From assembly GCA_963978905.1 (NCBI GenBank), contig OZ022257.1, positions 29,155,274 to 29,219,273 on the forward strand: DNA of 64,000 nt. The letters are read 5' to 3'. Source of the stretch: Trichostrongylus colubriformis (lineage: Eukaryota; Nematoda; Chromadorea; Rhabditida; Trichostrongylidae). The first letter of the stretch is position 1. Each line of letters opens with the position of its first letter. This document shows, piece by piece, positions 23,501-35,095 of the stretch. The notes under the pieces were generated by a model. The model was not told the origin of the DNA and ran no database searches. It saw nothing but the letters and a program-made list of their open reading frames with translations. Position numbers and translations under genes: made by a program.

Positions 23501-26500
23501 AAAACGACTTTTTCCTGTTGTTTTCACTTTATATTATTCGTTGTCGCGTTGCTAGTATGATATGATGTCAAGTGTGGAGCCTAACCATGTGGTATTCATA
23601 CTGCAGACATTTCTCTAGATAGGAGAGAGGATTTCCTTTGAACAGGAAACGTATCTCACAGATCGCCTAAATTTGTTACCCCTCCACACTTATGTAAATG
23701 CAGCGAGATCTGGCTCATGAGAGGAAGCATGATCTCGTTCATAAGAAGCTCATGTTGACGACTGACACTCGAAGAGTACCTCCCATTTTTTCCAATAGTC
23801 TGATCCCGTTTCCTTTGCCAAAACCAGGTCCTATTTATAGAAATCATGTGTATCATGCGACCACACGCTTCAGAACGTCCTTTCTCGACTACAATAAGAT
23901 CTTCTCTAGTTTTCTAAGAAACTTGAGTTTGAATATCAAGTTTTGCAACTACACCGGGCGAAGCTCCACGAAAATCAGAAAGCTGCGATATCCACGAGCG
24001 TAACTTTCAAGCCGCGTCACTACAATCCTCCGAGGGTACCGTCATGTTAGAATTTCGCACCGCGGCATTTTCCAATCGATGTGATGCGGACGAGCTGACG
24101 GCGCCGTGTTATTGGGTCCCGAAGCGATTACAAGTCAACAGTGTATGGCGCCCCCAGCATTGCCGTTAATCGCTTCAACCATGAGAACCAATTATAGCGG
24201 TGCGCATAGCTCGCACACACCGCTCCTCTTGGTGCGAAATTCTGACAAAAGGGTACACACCCCTGTCGTCCCAATAGTGGACCTTCTCATAATTGTAACA
24301 TTTCAAATGAACTTTTAAAGAGGACAATCAGTCCATGACATGAAGAATATGACTGTTACGATGTATGCATCACTTTCGACATTCTTATCCTAAAAAGTGC
24401 CAAGTACTAATGCACTTCATCGATGTGGTTACATATTAAGGATGTGAAACACAATTTTACTGAATTAATTCGTATGGTTCAGCCATAGTTTGCTACTCTT
24501 CACGTATGTACTTCATAGAACTCGTCAAAGGGTGGATATACGATTATATAAGCACTGCAAATTTCCATTTACATACATATACTTTGGCGTTGCTTGAATC
24601 AGAGCGATGGTCCGGCACAGCCCAAATAAAGGAAATCGAACGCACCGTGCAACGTTGGCACAACTTTGAGGGATATCCAACTCGCACGCCTTTATACCGT
24701 ATTCCAGAGCCTTGTACATATCCCGATCAAGCGATCCAAGTGACGTACGGTCCAGCTCCTGAATGAATCATCTACAACAACGGGAGCATCAAAACATTTT
24801 CAGTCGCATTCAAAGGTAGAATCAGTGTGAATGGCTTGCTAATACTCTAAAAATCCCAATCCAGAAACATTTGTTTACAAACGCACACGGTCCATCAGAC
24901 GAAGCCCCTAGTTGCAAATATGATATGAGACAACGAATACGTACAATGAAGGAGCTCTAGGGTACCTACCTCATTGAGACCCATACACTGAAAGTCTATC
25001 CTATTTTGGCCGCGATCTATCCTATCAAGACTAAACTGCATAAACAACAACTTCAGACTCAGGCCTCCGTGTGACCTAACTTAGATGTAATTTCGATTTC
25101 ATGGCAACCCCAAAATTTTCCAGCGGCATAAGGCTGTCTTTGCAGCAGTAGACACATCCGGAACGGACTAAAAGAGTCTCAGGAAATTCCAGCACAAACG
25201 TAGCATTGTGATTCCCGATCGTTACTCGAAATCCAGGAACCTTAGGAACGGTGAAAGGACAGAAAATTGGCGTCATGGAGTGCAGCATGCGACGCAGTGC
25301 GTAAGAGTTAGGGACATTTATGTTGTTAGGTGTCAAAGCGACTAGCGTGTTCTAAGACCAAAAAGGCATGGGACGCAGCCAAAACTAAAATAAGCACGTC
25401 ACCTCTGGCTCGCACGCATCGCGCCGCACGCGCTGTGGTATGAATCTTCTATCCTATTGACACACGCTTTTGTTCACTTGGTATATTTTTAACCCCCCCC
25501 CCCCCTCCCCCGAGGTGACGGTTGGGACACACGAATCTAGGCCGTGACCCTGTGACAGCCTGTGGCCTTTGCCCTGTGACATGAATAATTTAGACAATTT
25601 GACTATACAACGGAACAGACTTGCAAGGAGGACACGATTCACTTGATCAAATTGTCTGAATTATTTAAGGCTTAGGTCAAAGGCCGCAGGCTGTTACAGG
25701 GTCACGGCCTAGATTCGTGTGTCCAACCTACACCCTCCTCCCCCGTTACCCATCACCTACCCACCTCCTCAGCACAATCATAGCATACAGCTGCGCAGAT
25801 TGGTTTCTCAACACCACGCGGGCACTTTCGTCGTGCCTTTGGTCCCATTACCGAATGCAAAGATTCATAGAGGAATCCAAGCACACGTCAGGCTGCATTT
25901 ATACTCAACAGGCAGGATCGCCGCTAGGGCAGCTTTACCAGATGTGTACCCTTATATCAGGACTTCGCACCGCGGAGTGTCGCGCGTGACAGATGCGTGC
26001 GAGCTAGGAGCGCCGGTGTAGTTGGGCCCTAAAACGATTGAACGTCAACTATAATACATACGGCGTCTCTAGCATCATCTCATTGAGGGCCTTGATTTTT
26101 CATAACAAGGGATAACCTTCACTTCACCCTTCGGTCCCATACGAAACTTCTCTTTGTTGCCCATATACCATGTGCTGAGCAGCCAACAAGCTTCACCATC
26201 CTCTAATTCGCACGCCCTTAAACAACCTCTTGACTCTTCGAACTTCGTTCACGAAAAAGAAATGTTGGTAATGATAGAAGGAAATCGTATGCACTCGCTT
26301 CTTCATATACTTTTCGGCTTTTTTGGAATCTGCAGGTCGATGTTTCTCTCCATTCCAGTGCACAAGTGAAAGATATCTGTGATATGCTGAGAGAATTGAG
26401 TGAGATATGCTGTCTTCCAACACCGTAACCAACCTGCACCCTTGCTTCAAATTGCCATCACAAGCTATCTGCATAGGTTCAATCATTTTTGTTAGGTCTG

Positions 26501-29500
26501 GTGTGCACTCTGAATCAAAGCAGTGTCAATAAATAAGCTTTCATTTTGCAGCACATCGCTCGCGCTATCCGCGATGAACCTAGAGCGTTGTGCTTATGTT
26601 TTGTAATGTGGGACAGAGACAGTAATTGCAGATGACAGCAAGTGATAATTTTTGATGAATTTGCAAGAGCTGGTAACAAGTGAGTTCGACAAAATGCAAT
26701 ACACCGCTTATCGCAACAGATGCAAGACGCACCTAGCGTACCGGTAACAAGTGAGTTTGAGGGAACCTAATACACTGCATATTGCAAGAGATGCACCGAA
26801 CACAAACTAGAGCGGCAAATCTGTAAAGCTCAAAGAATCTTCTTACCTTTCCCAGTAAGCAGATACATGCCATATTTGTAACAACTTTTCGGATATTTTC
26901 GCTCCTCACAGTTCTGTTTGAAGAGAGTGTAAGCAGCCTTGAAATTTTGTTCGATTGCCTCCATATACTCCCCAAGCAGTTGACATGAATCTGCTCGCTT
27001 TTCCTGTAACGCCCAGTACAATTATTACATTGTCGCCTTTGAAGACGTATCCCCATTACTGAATCGTTTCGGTAGGCCGCGTTACTTTGCGCTCGACGCC
27101 GACACCGGCAGCGTCGTCGTCAAAATCATGTGCTCGCCGCCGACCACGGTGGCACTCCGTTTGTAAAACGTTCGACCCAACCACATTACAGTATGGACAG
27201 AGCCACGGATTCGTCCGAATCTTAGCATATTATCAAACTATGCATGAAGATAATGGTGAGAGCCCACAAATTCGGATCTTGGCATAGTGCCAAACTATGC
27301 CGAGATTCTAATTCGAACTCGTGGCGTTTTTCAGACGGAGCTTGTCACCACAGTGTCGCTGTGATCGTCGGCGAGCACATGATTCTGATGTCGTTGCTGC
27401 CAGTCCCGGCGCCGATGCGCAAAGCATGAACGCGGCCGTAAGCGTAAGCCAAAACTGCAACCAACTATCACCAGCTGTCGAATCTTTACTGAAGAATGTG
27501 TGAGAGCGCTCATCGCAAATAAATTAGCATCTCCGAAAAGGGTTTAAAATCATATGTGAGAGAATCGCTTCTACCATTACTGTTTACTACATCTACAAGG
27601 CGTACATGAATGAGATGGTTACCGCCACATACACAAACATATTTGGAACATGTGTCAGTTCCTTGCAGCCAAAACCAAGACATTAACTTCATACAGCTGA
27701 AGTTTCGGCATTGCCGCTTTTGGCAGAGCCTGGAAAGTCGAAGACAACTGCGATACATGGATGGATGTATTTGAGTGTGTATGTGTAAGAGTATGCGTGT
27801 GTATAAATGCATGGAGGTGTGTGTTTGTGTATGTGTTTGCATGTGTATTTGTGTATGTATGTATATTTGTGATGTGTGGCTATGTTTGTATGTGGGTTTG
27901 TGTATGTGTATGTGTATGCGTATGTGTATGTAGTGATGTTCTTAGCTTGCTTTCTTTGCTTTGTGCTCATGCTTTCACATGTGTCTGCACATAGCTAATG
28001 AATAAATAAACAAAAGTAGTGCCAGAACGCATGTGTCGCCAATTCCGTTCGCATTTACGGTTGACAGTGGAGTGTTTACTAAAGCGTTGCAGGGTACCGG
28101 AATCTTAATGATGATTCATGGAGAATGGTATGTAGGAGCTCATAACAACTTAGGATGTGGATGGGATAAAATCCGGTACATCGCTTACTACTGCTATACG
28201 ACTACTACATTAAAGGATCTGATGCCATGTCGCGCGGTAGCATATTAAGTTTATGCTCCTTTATCACTTGTCGATGTATCGACCGCTGGATTGACTATCT
28301 TTCCCAGTAATGGTAAATGTTTTTGATACTGTGATCTACATGGATTACCATCGACCGTCAGAGTATGTAACATCCCAAATAGTGGTCCATGTTTACGAAA
28401 ACTATAAGCATCGATAACCGGCATTTGGATCTACCATCAACTTGCTACCAATTGACAATCGCATCCAAATATCGATCCTTCAAAGCACATCCCAAGATTA
28501 TTGGTGTATAACAGCTCCCGCCGTGGTCAGATAGTTAACCCACAGCAAAAGGACTGCACCTTTACCGAGGCGTGGATGTCAGTTCCTTAAGCGTGCAGAA
28601 AACTTGTAGTCCTGCTGGTACGTCCTGGTCGTGTTTGAGTGTGCGGTGCTTTGAGAATGGATTCCCTGGGATAGCTTTGAGGGCTACGCAGGGTTTTTAT
28701 ATGTTCATCAATCTTTGTGCAAAGAGTTCTTCCTGTCTTTCTTATATAGAAGTCATGATAAGATAGGCACTCTATACACAACACACTTCAATTGACACAC
28801 CCCTATATCAGCTGTACAGATCGTGCAGTTCGATTTTCCACACTAATTTTCGTAAGACCGCGGTCACACTTTACGTGCCTACGTCATTGACACAATCATG
28901 TGCCTGCCGCAGACTGCTGCGTCAATCTGATAAGGGCACCGTTTCCAAAGGCGTACCAGCCACACTACAGTATTTCTGCTTCTGCTCCAGTACCAGGGAC
29001 ACCCATTGGCGGTAAGTACAGTGGTCCTGTGGCAGCAGTAAGTTGTTTAAGTACAAATACGACTGTAGACTCTCAAACAGAGTCTATAAATAACATCTAA
29101 TTTTTATGTTTCCAGGTTTGATAAAGGCGCTAGGCGCCGAAAGCTTGCCTATAAAGCTCAAATCTCTTTTGCAACCATTTTTTGCAACCGGTTTTGTGAG
29201 AGCTGTTTTGAGTACTTTGAATAAACTTTGGAGGTCTCACATTGTCTTACACACACTACAGTATGTTGACCGTGGCGAGAGCCCAGGAATTCAATTTCGA
29301 ATATGGCAGAGTATGGCACTATGCCAAGATTCGAAATCGAAATCGTGGGCTCCCACCACGATCACCATACTGCGGCCTGGCTGGGTCGACCGTTTTGCAA
29401 CCGGAGCGCGTTATCAGATTGATGCCGTCGTCTGTGGCAGGCTTATGATTGCGTCAACTTGACGCCAGTGCCGGCGTCAATTGACGCAGAACGTAAAGTA

Positions 29501-32025
29501 TGACCGCGGCCTAAGGTCGTGATGATGTCAAAATGCGTTCCAGTGTGGGATGGAGACGGTACACCGAATTTACTGGAAGCCCTGACTTCTTCACAAGCGG
29601 TTGACATCGAGCGCAAAGGCGTCACCGACGAAAAGTTACACGAGAGAAGAACCATAAGGCAATCACCACAGTCTCCAGTCACGACCTTGTTGTTGTCTGC
29701 ACCAATTCCGTCACAAATTTCGCTTACTTCTGTCTCCACTACGTCGGAGTTACGGTGGTTAGCTTGCATGCTACACTGACCATGTGACGTTCGCCTGCAT
29801 GTGGTGAAGGGGCAACTTCGTGCGTGAATAAGTATTTTGTGAGATGCCAGCCTCCTGTACCACATGTTACTGACGTGATCATCGGAAATTGATCTTCGTA
29901 TTCAGAAAAGGTAAATAACGATCTTCTGATGGTTCCTCAGCCATCAACTTTACCCTCTCCGTAATTTCCATTCGACATCTCCAAGAACTTTCACAGCCTC
30001 TCTTGCCGTCCTGACAAAAGCGGCATAGTACCGCGCTATAGGACTTCACTGATTGTCTTCACTGTTCAGTAACCTTGCGATGGGATGAGATGTTGTTGGT
30101 AGTAATTTCAGCTGATCTGAAGTAAGGTTTATGCCCGAAACGTCATCAATGAAGGTAACAGAAGCTAAGAGATTTCAATTATACATAACCATGATTAGTG
30201 GATGAACAAATTTCATTCCTGACCCCACATTGATCGTCCATATAATTGTAACAACATGTATCGACCGCCAAATCATTTGGACCTCCACGAGTAGTGGCGA
30301 TATGCAGTAGTAAATGACAAGATAACACAGAATAGCTTAGGTACCAAATCGTCAGCAAGTGAATATACAGGGGGTGCCAAAAAAAAAGTAATTTTGCCCA
30401 CGACTCACATCTCCCAATTATACAAAACATAGGGAAACGAAAGAAATGAAAGTATTGGGGCAAAATATTCCCGAAATATTTCTCTAAAAGCAGGAACAAG
30501 CTGAGAAGGGAAACGAAAGAAATGAAAGTATTGGGGCAAAATATTCCCGAAATATTTCTCTAAAAGCAGGAACAAGCTGAGACTCACTACTTTCATTTTC
30601 ATAAAAATATAGAACCTTTAAGCGGCGCAGTCGGGCTTCGGAGCACCCACGGTACCCCTTAAAACAGTGGAGCCGGGTTCCATGGTAGGTCTTTTGTGGG
30701 AAGCTTCCTAAGGATTGGCCTTTCGGTTTATGGAAGTCACAGAGCCTCTGCTGCTTGGACAAGGCTGCTATGATCCGAAGTATCATTTTCATGCCCAAAT
30801 CCGCCCCGGAGGGGTTTCAGTGGTAAGTGCACGTTCTGGCTCTTGGAAACGAAGGGCGCTGGGAACCCGGAAAAAACGGGATCCTAAAGAACATCACCCA
30901 GTATGAATCCCCTTAGGTACCCAGAGTGAACGGACCTCAGCAAGGTTGTGAATGAGGGCGACGAAATTTCGGATTTTGCCCAGTTGAGGTGACACATCTT
31001 GTTCACTATTTTCTCGCTCCCGTTCCTGCTCGTGTAGAAAGATGCCACGGAGTATAGTGATAGAGTGAGGTCTGCTTTTGAGTCTGGGGATGTGAATACC
31101 TCAAAAGAATTTGCTGTAGTTCGACTAAAGTGGGGTGAAAGTGGACGAGACAAAATTACTTTTTTTGGCACCCCTGTACACTAGTGTGCTGTGATATCTG
31201 TAGTCACGGGACGTTTAACTAAAAAGATTTAGCTTTAAACATAATGATAACTGTTTGCAGAGAGTGGGGCTAGCACTCAGTACTTATTACATTGTGGAAC
31301 TGTACGACACAGACTTCATCGATATCGGTTGAGAAGCATCGACCATTCTTCACTGCACAACTCTGTTGTTTTATTCACGCAGTACCACTTGATAGCCCAA
31401 CTGGAAGACTTGTATTGCAATGGCGCGTCCTCGCGAAAAAACCACTTTTGATAAGGGTGCAAAAATAGTTCTATAATCATTTTCCTTTCCCCGATCTTAG
31501 TTTGAGGGACAGCTCCCTCAAACTTTTCGAGGGATAGCTCCCTCAAACTCATCGGGGCTTTCAGTCTGTCCTCGAAGCTTAACAATGAGGCATTGGTACC
31601 ACTTTACACAGCTTACTGACCATATACAAACTCCTCATGAGCACTCTCCAGTGTAATCGTAATCTGGTGCTGCAGCTCATGGAACTGTGCGACAGCGAGC
31701 GTATTTATAGGAATGTAAAACTGTCAGTTGTAAAAAAGGCAATGTATGAATCCCTCTTACTCATTTGGAAGATTGCTTCGGTTCTAGTCAACGAAGTATG
31801 CAATTATTTCTTGTATTTAAGCATCATATAACACACTATACCGCAGGGGAATGTCCTCGTATCAACGTCTTCGATATTTTTTTTGCACGCCGGATGCTTC
31901 AAAACAAAGCTCCACAATTTGAAAAAAGACCACTTCACCTCGTAGCACCCGAAGCGATATTCGATTCCAATATTTTTCACATATTCTTTCCTCTCCTCCT
32001 GTATTTTCTCCATTTCAGAATCCAT
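17571..32025 (-). CDS. coa-7: COA7-family Sel1-repeat mitochondrial assembly factor
   Basis: Seven exons in phase: 31939-32025 (start), 26847-27003, 26434-26509, 26299-26376, 26117-26216, 24646-24758, 17571-17694 (stop); about 244 aa against 231 in human COA7. COA7 is an intermembrane-space Sel1-repeat protein needed for cytochrome c oxidase and complex I assembly. The chain keeps the family's paired cysteines in Sel1-like repeats: [16 protein letters not shown] near the start, [53 protein letters not shown] and finally the diagnostic [11 protein letters not shown]. The exon ending at 26299 uses a GC donor (GCGAGT). The exon-5 end could be 26123 instead of 26117. Two giant introns hold many transposons. 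A trans-splice acceptor precedes the start. The symbol follows the human name. Confidence 0.88.
18440..18570 (-). repeat. Possible tRNA-like repeat head
   Basis: On the minus strand, GACAGCGTAACGGTTAAC resembles a tRNA A box, and GGGCCCGAATCCAACC, about 65 nt later, resembles a B box. The cloverleaf does not fold convincingly. It may be a SINE head or a decayed tRNA inside the last COA7-like intron. Confidence 0.3.
19230..20800 (+). pseudogene. Decayed coding block of unknown origin
   Basis: Several plus-strand frames have coding-like composition but are broken by stops and frameshifts. Pieces include a hydrophilic stretch ending [14 protein letters not shown] (to ~19715), a segment with KRGRKPARV around 19990, a 130-codon frame 19963-20361 containing [13 protein letters not shown], and [17 protein letters not shown] (~20570-20620). 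I cannot assign a family; a decayed gag-like or retrogene sequence is possible. It lies inside the 7-kb intron of the COA7-like gene, on the opposite strand. Confidence 0.35.
21471..21928. mobile_element. Foldback MITE with TTAA ends
   Basis: TTAAAGACACACCACGCG at 21471 is mirrored by CGCGTGGTGTGCCTTTAA ending at 21928, and the similarity continues inward through TAATCAGATTA and a block with TTGTGCCTGC. The TTAA ends match the layout of the element at 8575-9007, but the arms are unrelated in sequence. Located in the last COA7-like intron. Confidence 0.75.
22100..22329. mobile_element. 230-bp MITE with a perfect 9-bp target duplication
   Basis: GGGTGTATATCACTAGGACA at the left is mirrored at the right end, and the arms are nearly the whole element. 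GAAGCAAAT occurs directly outside both ends (22091-22099 and 22330-22338). A 9-bp duplication points to Mutator-like (MULE) transposition. The clean duplication suggests a fairly recent insertion. Confidence 0.85.
23194..23430. mobile_element. MITE, second copy of the 6949-7205 family
   Basis: TIRs GCAGATATGACAGCG and its complement flank a GC-rich body that matches 6949-7205 in the opposite direction, including GGCTCCCAAGAGCAATCGAT. A further partial TIR copy lies just outside the left end (GCGGATATGACAGCG). Confidence 0.65.
24047..24245. mobile_element. Small TIR element in the last COA7-like intron
   Basis: GTTAGAATTTCGCACCG at the left is mirrored by GGTGCGAAATTCTGAC at the right. A related half (CTTCGCACCGCGG, then GTGCGAGCTAGGAGC) occurs at 25965-26050. 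No target duplication is obvious. Confidence 0.5.
25514..25734. mobile_element. MITE, family GGGACACACGAATCTAGGCC, copy 1
   Basis: Inverted ends share GGGACACACGAATCTAGGCC. Arms continue through CCCTGTGACAGCC and AATAATT-AGACAATTTGA. The second copy is 59811-60034 in the opposite orientation. A poly-C run (about 25491-25511) abuts the left end. Confidence 0.75.
27074..27437. mobile_element. MITE with GGCCGCG ends, copy 1 (Harbinger-like)
   Basis: GGCCGCGTTACTTTGCGC at the left is mirrored by GCGCAAAGCATGAACGCGGCC at the right. Internal blocks CATGTGCTCGCCGCC and CCACATTACAGTATGG are shared with copies at 28853-29514 and 33030-35285. It lies in the first intron of the COA7-like gene, just upstream of exon 2. 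Confidence 0.7.
27757..27990 (+). repeat. (TG/TATG)-rich microsatellite
   Basis: Over 200 nt of alternating T-G and TATG steps. Long open frames on both strands here are low-complexity artefacts. Confidence 0.85.
28040..28500 (+). repeat. Partial copy of repeat family R1
   Basis: Matches R1 through GGATAAAATCCGGT, GATGCATCGACCGC-like steps, CAAATAGTGGTCCATG and CATCGATAACCGGCAT. It lies in the first COA7-like intron. Confidence 0.55.
28587..28860 (-). pseudogene. Penelope-like GIY-YIG endonuclease remnant
   Basis: The minus strand encodes [20 protein letters not shown] followed by [12 protein letters not shown]. This is the GIY-YIG core layout (a Tyr-Ile pair, T-G-R-x-L, then R/K-x-x-E-H) found at the C-terminus of Penelope-like retroelements, with the usual Gly after Tyr-Ile replaced by Arg. 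Upstream codons up to about 28860 continue the similarity but contain stops. No reverse transcriptase domain is visible nearby. Confidence 0.6.
28853..29514. mobile_element. MITE with GGCCGCGG ends, copy 2 (Harbinger-like)
   Basis: Left end GACCGCGGTCACACTTTACG and right end CGTAAAGTATGACCGCGGCC are inverted, with TAA on both outer sides, fitting a 3-bp target duplication. The interior holds a stem-loop motif at 29113-29160. Confidence 0.7.
30368..31176. mobile_element. Tc1/mariner-type TIR element, no intact transposase
   Basis: CAGGGGGTGCC-A(n)-GTAATTTTG at the left is mirrored by CAAAATTACTTTTTTTGGCACCCCTG at the right, with TA on each side. Interior frames show no clear DDE motif. A 76-bp unit is duplicated in tandem at 30432-30507 and 30508-30583. 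Located in the first COA7-like intron. Confidence 0.65.
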
Positions 32026-32034
32026 CTCGATCTG
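32026..32034 (-). promoter_or_regulatory. Probable SL trans-splice acceptor of the COA7-like gene
   Basis: On the minus strand CTCTACAG ends at 32032, six nt before the ATG at 32025. No upstream exon extends the conserved N-terminus, so an SL-type start is likely. Confidence 0.65.
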
Positions 32035-33188
32035 TAGAGTCAATAAAGCCAAACAAAGAAAGTAACCAAGTAGGACTGGAAAAAATAATATGTGATTATC
32101 CACAATAATACCTCCAATCAATATTGTAAAGAAAAATTTATTATGGACACCAAATGGATGGACAATATATAGATACACTCTAGATGTGAGAAAAGAACAC
32201 CAGTATAATTAACGCACACCATAGTGATGCAATTCAGTAGAGAATGAGTGCTGCAAATAACATGAAGCATCCAATACAAGCAAACTACGAGCCATAACAA
32301 TCATCTTTTGATGTCGACTCCCTACCGAATTTCGCGTGCTGTTTCCGCCATCAAACAATGGAAGCGTTACTTTTACAAAAAAAAAGAGAAAGTGGCTGCA
32401 GGTGAAAATCCGTTGACCCATTCAAAGCGAAAACGAATACATCACATGTCATCCTCCTAAACAGGACAGATAAGACACGAGAACCGTGTAAAACTAAGGT
32501 TTGAGGTGGCCAATATAAACCTTACACTTGGGAGATCTTAGTTTCGTTTCAGTTGTTGGTTTACAAACTGCCAGACCTGTATTGTGAATTGTGTAAGCTT
32601 TTCAACCGTGGCTACTTAGTAGGGCACGCGCCTTGCAGAGACCACTGCAAAATGAATGGACACCAATTTCTAGTGATTTAGTCATTCGACATGAAGCAGG
32701 GCCATTTAGCAAGTGCAGTGGCTAGCACCACCTGCGATGTGTTGAGTGTGCCTCCACGCCCTCCCCCCTAGTCAATCACCTACCTCAATGCTGTGAACTA
32801 TCCCAACCGCTCTACGGTGGAGTACTGACAAGGGAAGGGCCTGAGGTCGAAGTGGTCATTTGTAATGGGATACATATGGTCCCATGTATTTTCAAACGCT
32901 GATCTTGAATCTGCTTACCAAAATAACCAAACGATTCTCTGAATAGATTACAAGGCCCTTTTTGACGAACGTTGACTCAAGTACACCACAGGAGAGTGGA
33001 CTGTCAGCAGCCGCATGGCAGAGAGTTAGGCCGCGGTTGTACTTTGCGCATTGACAGGCACCGGCGTCAATCATGTGCCCGCCGCCGTCAACGGCGGCGG
33101 GCACATGATGGCGCAACAGAGGCGCGCTCCGTTCGCAAAATTTGAACCCAATCACATTACAGTATGGTGATCGTGGCTGCTTTGTATA

Positions 33189-35095
33189 GGGTCATTCCAT
33201 AAGTAGTGTCGTTTTTTTTTCAGCAAAAAATTTTGCCATAAATCACAAGTTTTTGTAGCATGTTATAAATCATTCGGGAGAAAATTTTCTGCTCTACAAA
33301 ATGACATGTTCAATTTTCGAGTATGTTACAATTGCGCCGACATTTAGGCTGGCGAAGAGGTAGGTCCAGCAGTCGAAAATTGGCCATGCCGGCAATCAAT
33401 CAAAACACTATATTTTACTTGAGGAAAAGTAACCAACCATGTGTTCCGTACTTGGCTCCGACCTCTCCTGCAAGTTCCACCAGTCGGTTGCTTGAAAAGT
33501 CACGTCGCTCTTTTTTCACATTTAGTTTTTCCGCCACAACTCGGTGATTTCAGACTATTATTCGAGCCAAGGCAAGAAAGTTTTCTCAATCCACTATTTG
33601 AGCGAGTGGTGAAATACTAAGAACAAGTGGTGAGTAGGAACAGGGGAATCCCACTGACTGGATTCCTTAACATTCTCATGGAAAAAATAAATTGTGAAAA
33701 ATGTCAACTGTACCCCTATCACAAGGTATTAAAACTCAATCGGAATCGCAGCTAAAACAAACTAGAAAGATGTTTTCGATATAGCACAAAAAGCTCTTCG
33801 AAGTGGTTCATAAAACAATTCTAAGCAGGATTTGAAAGAAAAAAAATTCATTTTGAATAAGTGTGAGTGCTTTCGTAAAAAAGATTTCAGAAAAAGAACG
33901 ACATGAGTTCTCGATCAACTGAATATTGGAAATCGTAGAAGAGGTCAGGACTAAGTACGCGACACATGACTGGTTGATTTTTCTGAAATGAAATATAGTG
34001 TTTCAGTTGATTGCCGGTTTGGCCAATTTCTGTCTGCAGGACCTGCCTCTTCTCCAGCCTAAATGTCGGCTCCATTCTAACAAACTCAGAAACTAAACAC
34101 GACATTTTGTACAGGGTGGGGCAAAATTACGGAAACTAGGCACGGCCGCGGGAACTTTGACCCCGGGGGCGCTTTTCGCCTTTGAAAAACTCTTGCTAAT
34201 TTTTATTCGATTCAGCGCAACCTTCTCTACTAACTAGCACAAAAAATTTCGTATTTGATCTAAAATTACAAGGCCATCCCCTCACCGGACTTCCATCATC
34301 GACCTGCACCTTCAAGGATTCCGAGCGGTTGACATCTCCCGCCGTCCAAGGTACCAAGAAGTCTTGTGTCGAAAACAATCGCAATGTTTACAGAATTGGG
34401 AAACCTTTCCGACCAACCAGGACGTGGGAGACCCACCTCTATCAAGACCAAGGCGAAAATCAAGAAGATGCGCGATCATCTGCGTGGTCTTCGTTCACCG
34501 CTGGTCTTCGTCCACAAGGAGTTAAGGTCAACGGGAAAAACTATTTGGACATTTTGAAGAACGAAGTCCTACTGTGGGCCCAGAGGCACTTTGGATATAA
34601 GAAATGGTGCTATCAAAAAGACAATGCCCCTGCTCACGAGGCCAAGATTGTTCAGGAGCGGTGCAAGGAAAATTTTCCAGATTCCATCGCTTTTGATGAA
34701 CGGCATCCCAGTTCACCGGACCTCAACCCACTCGATTCTCTGTATGGAGCGTCCTCGAGTCTAAAGCATGCTCAAACCCCATCGCGACCTCAGTTCTCTG
34801 GAGGCAGCACTGGAGAAAGCATGGGATGAGTTGGACGAAGACCACCTCCACGCCACGGCCGAAACGTTTCCGGAGCGTCTTCGAGCCTGTGTCGAGGTAA
34901 ATGGGCTTGCTTTGAATAAAAAGAAGTGGGTTTTGTTCAGTTTTTTCTGGGGAATAAATCGATAATGGTTACTTTTTTGTTCAAGCTGAAATAAAGTTTT
35001 TGGGTGGCACCAATTTAGTTTCCGTAATTTTGCCCCACCCTGTAGAGACATTACTTATGGAATGACGAAAACGACATTACTTATGGAATGACCCA
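33189..35095. mobile_element. Mariner-type foldback inside MITE copy 3
   Basis: GGGTCATTCCATAAGTAGTG at the left is mirrored by ACTTATGGAATGACCC at the right, where the terminal unit is duplicated (35048-35095). Internal arms around 33340-33500 and 33930-34080 are inverted copies (GCCGACATTTAGGCTGG; AAACACTATATTT). It has no intact transposase and is itself split by the element at 34112-35042. Confidence 0.7.
34112..35042 (+). mobile_element. Tc1/mariner element with decayed DD37D transposase
   Basis: CAGGGTGGGGCAAAATTACG at the left is mirrored by the complement at the right, with a TA duplication (34110-34111, 35043-35044). The plus strand encodes a helix-turn-helix-like piece (QPGRGRPTSIKTK), then YQKDNAPAHEAK and SSPDLNPLD. 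The Asp of QKDN and the last Asp of DLNPLD are separated by 37 residues, a DD37D signature. The first catalytic Asp region is deleted and the frame shifts at least twice, so it is dead. Confidence 0.8.

Noticed and set aside
27689..27994. Cys/Val-rich and Thr/Tyr/His-rich frames
   Set aside because: They are translations of a TG/TATG microsatellite.
33060..33110. CRISPR-like or regulatory palindrome (CCGCCGCCGTCAACGGCGGC)
   Set aside because: It is part of the Harbinger-like MITE interior, with no repeat-spacer array.
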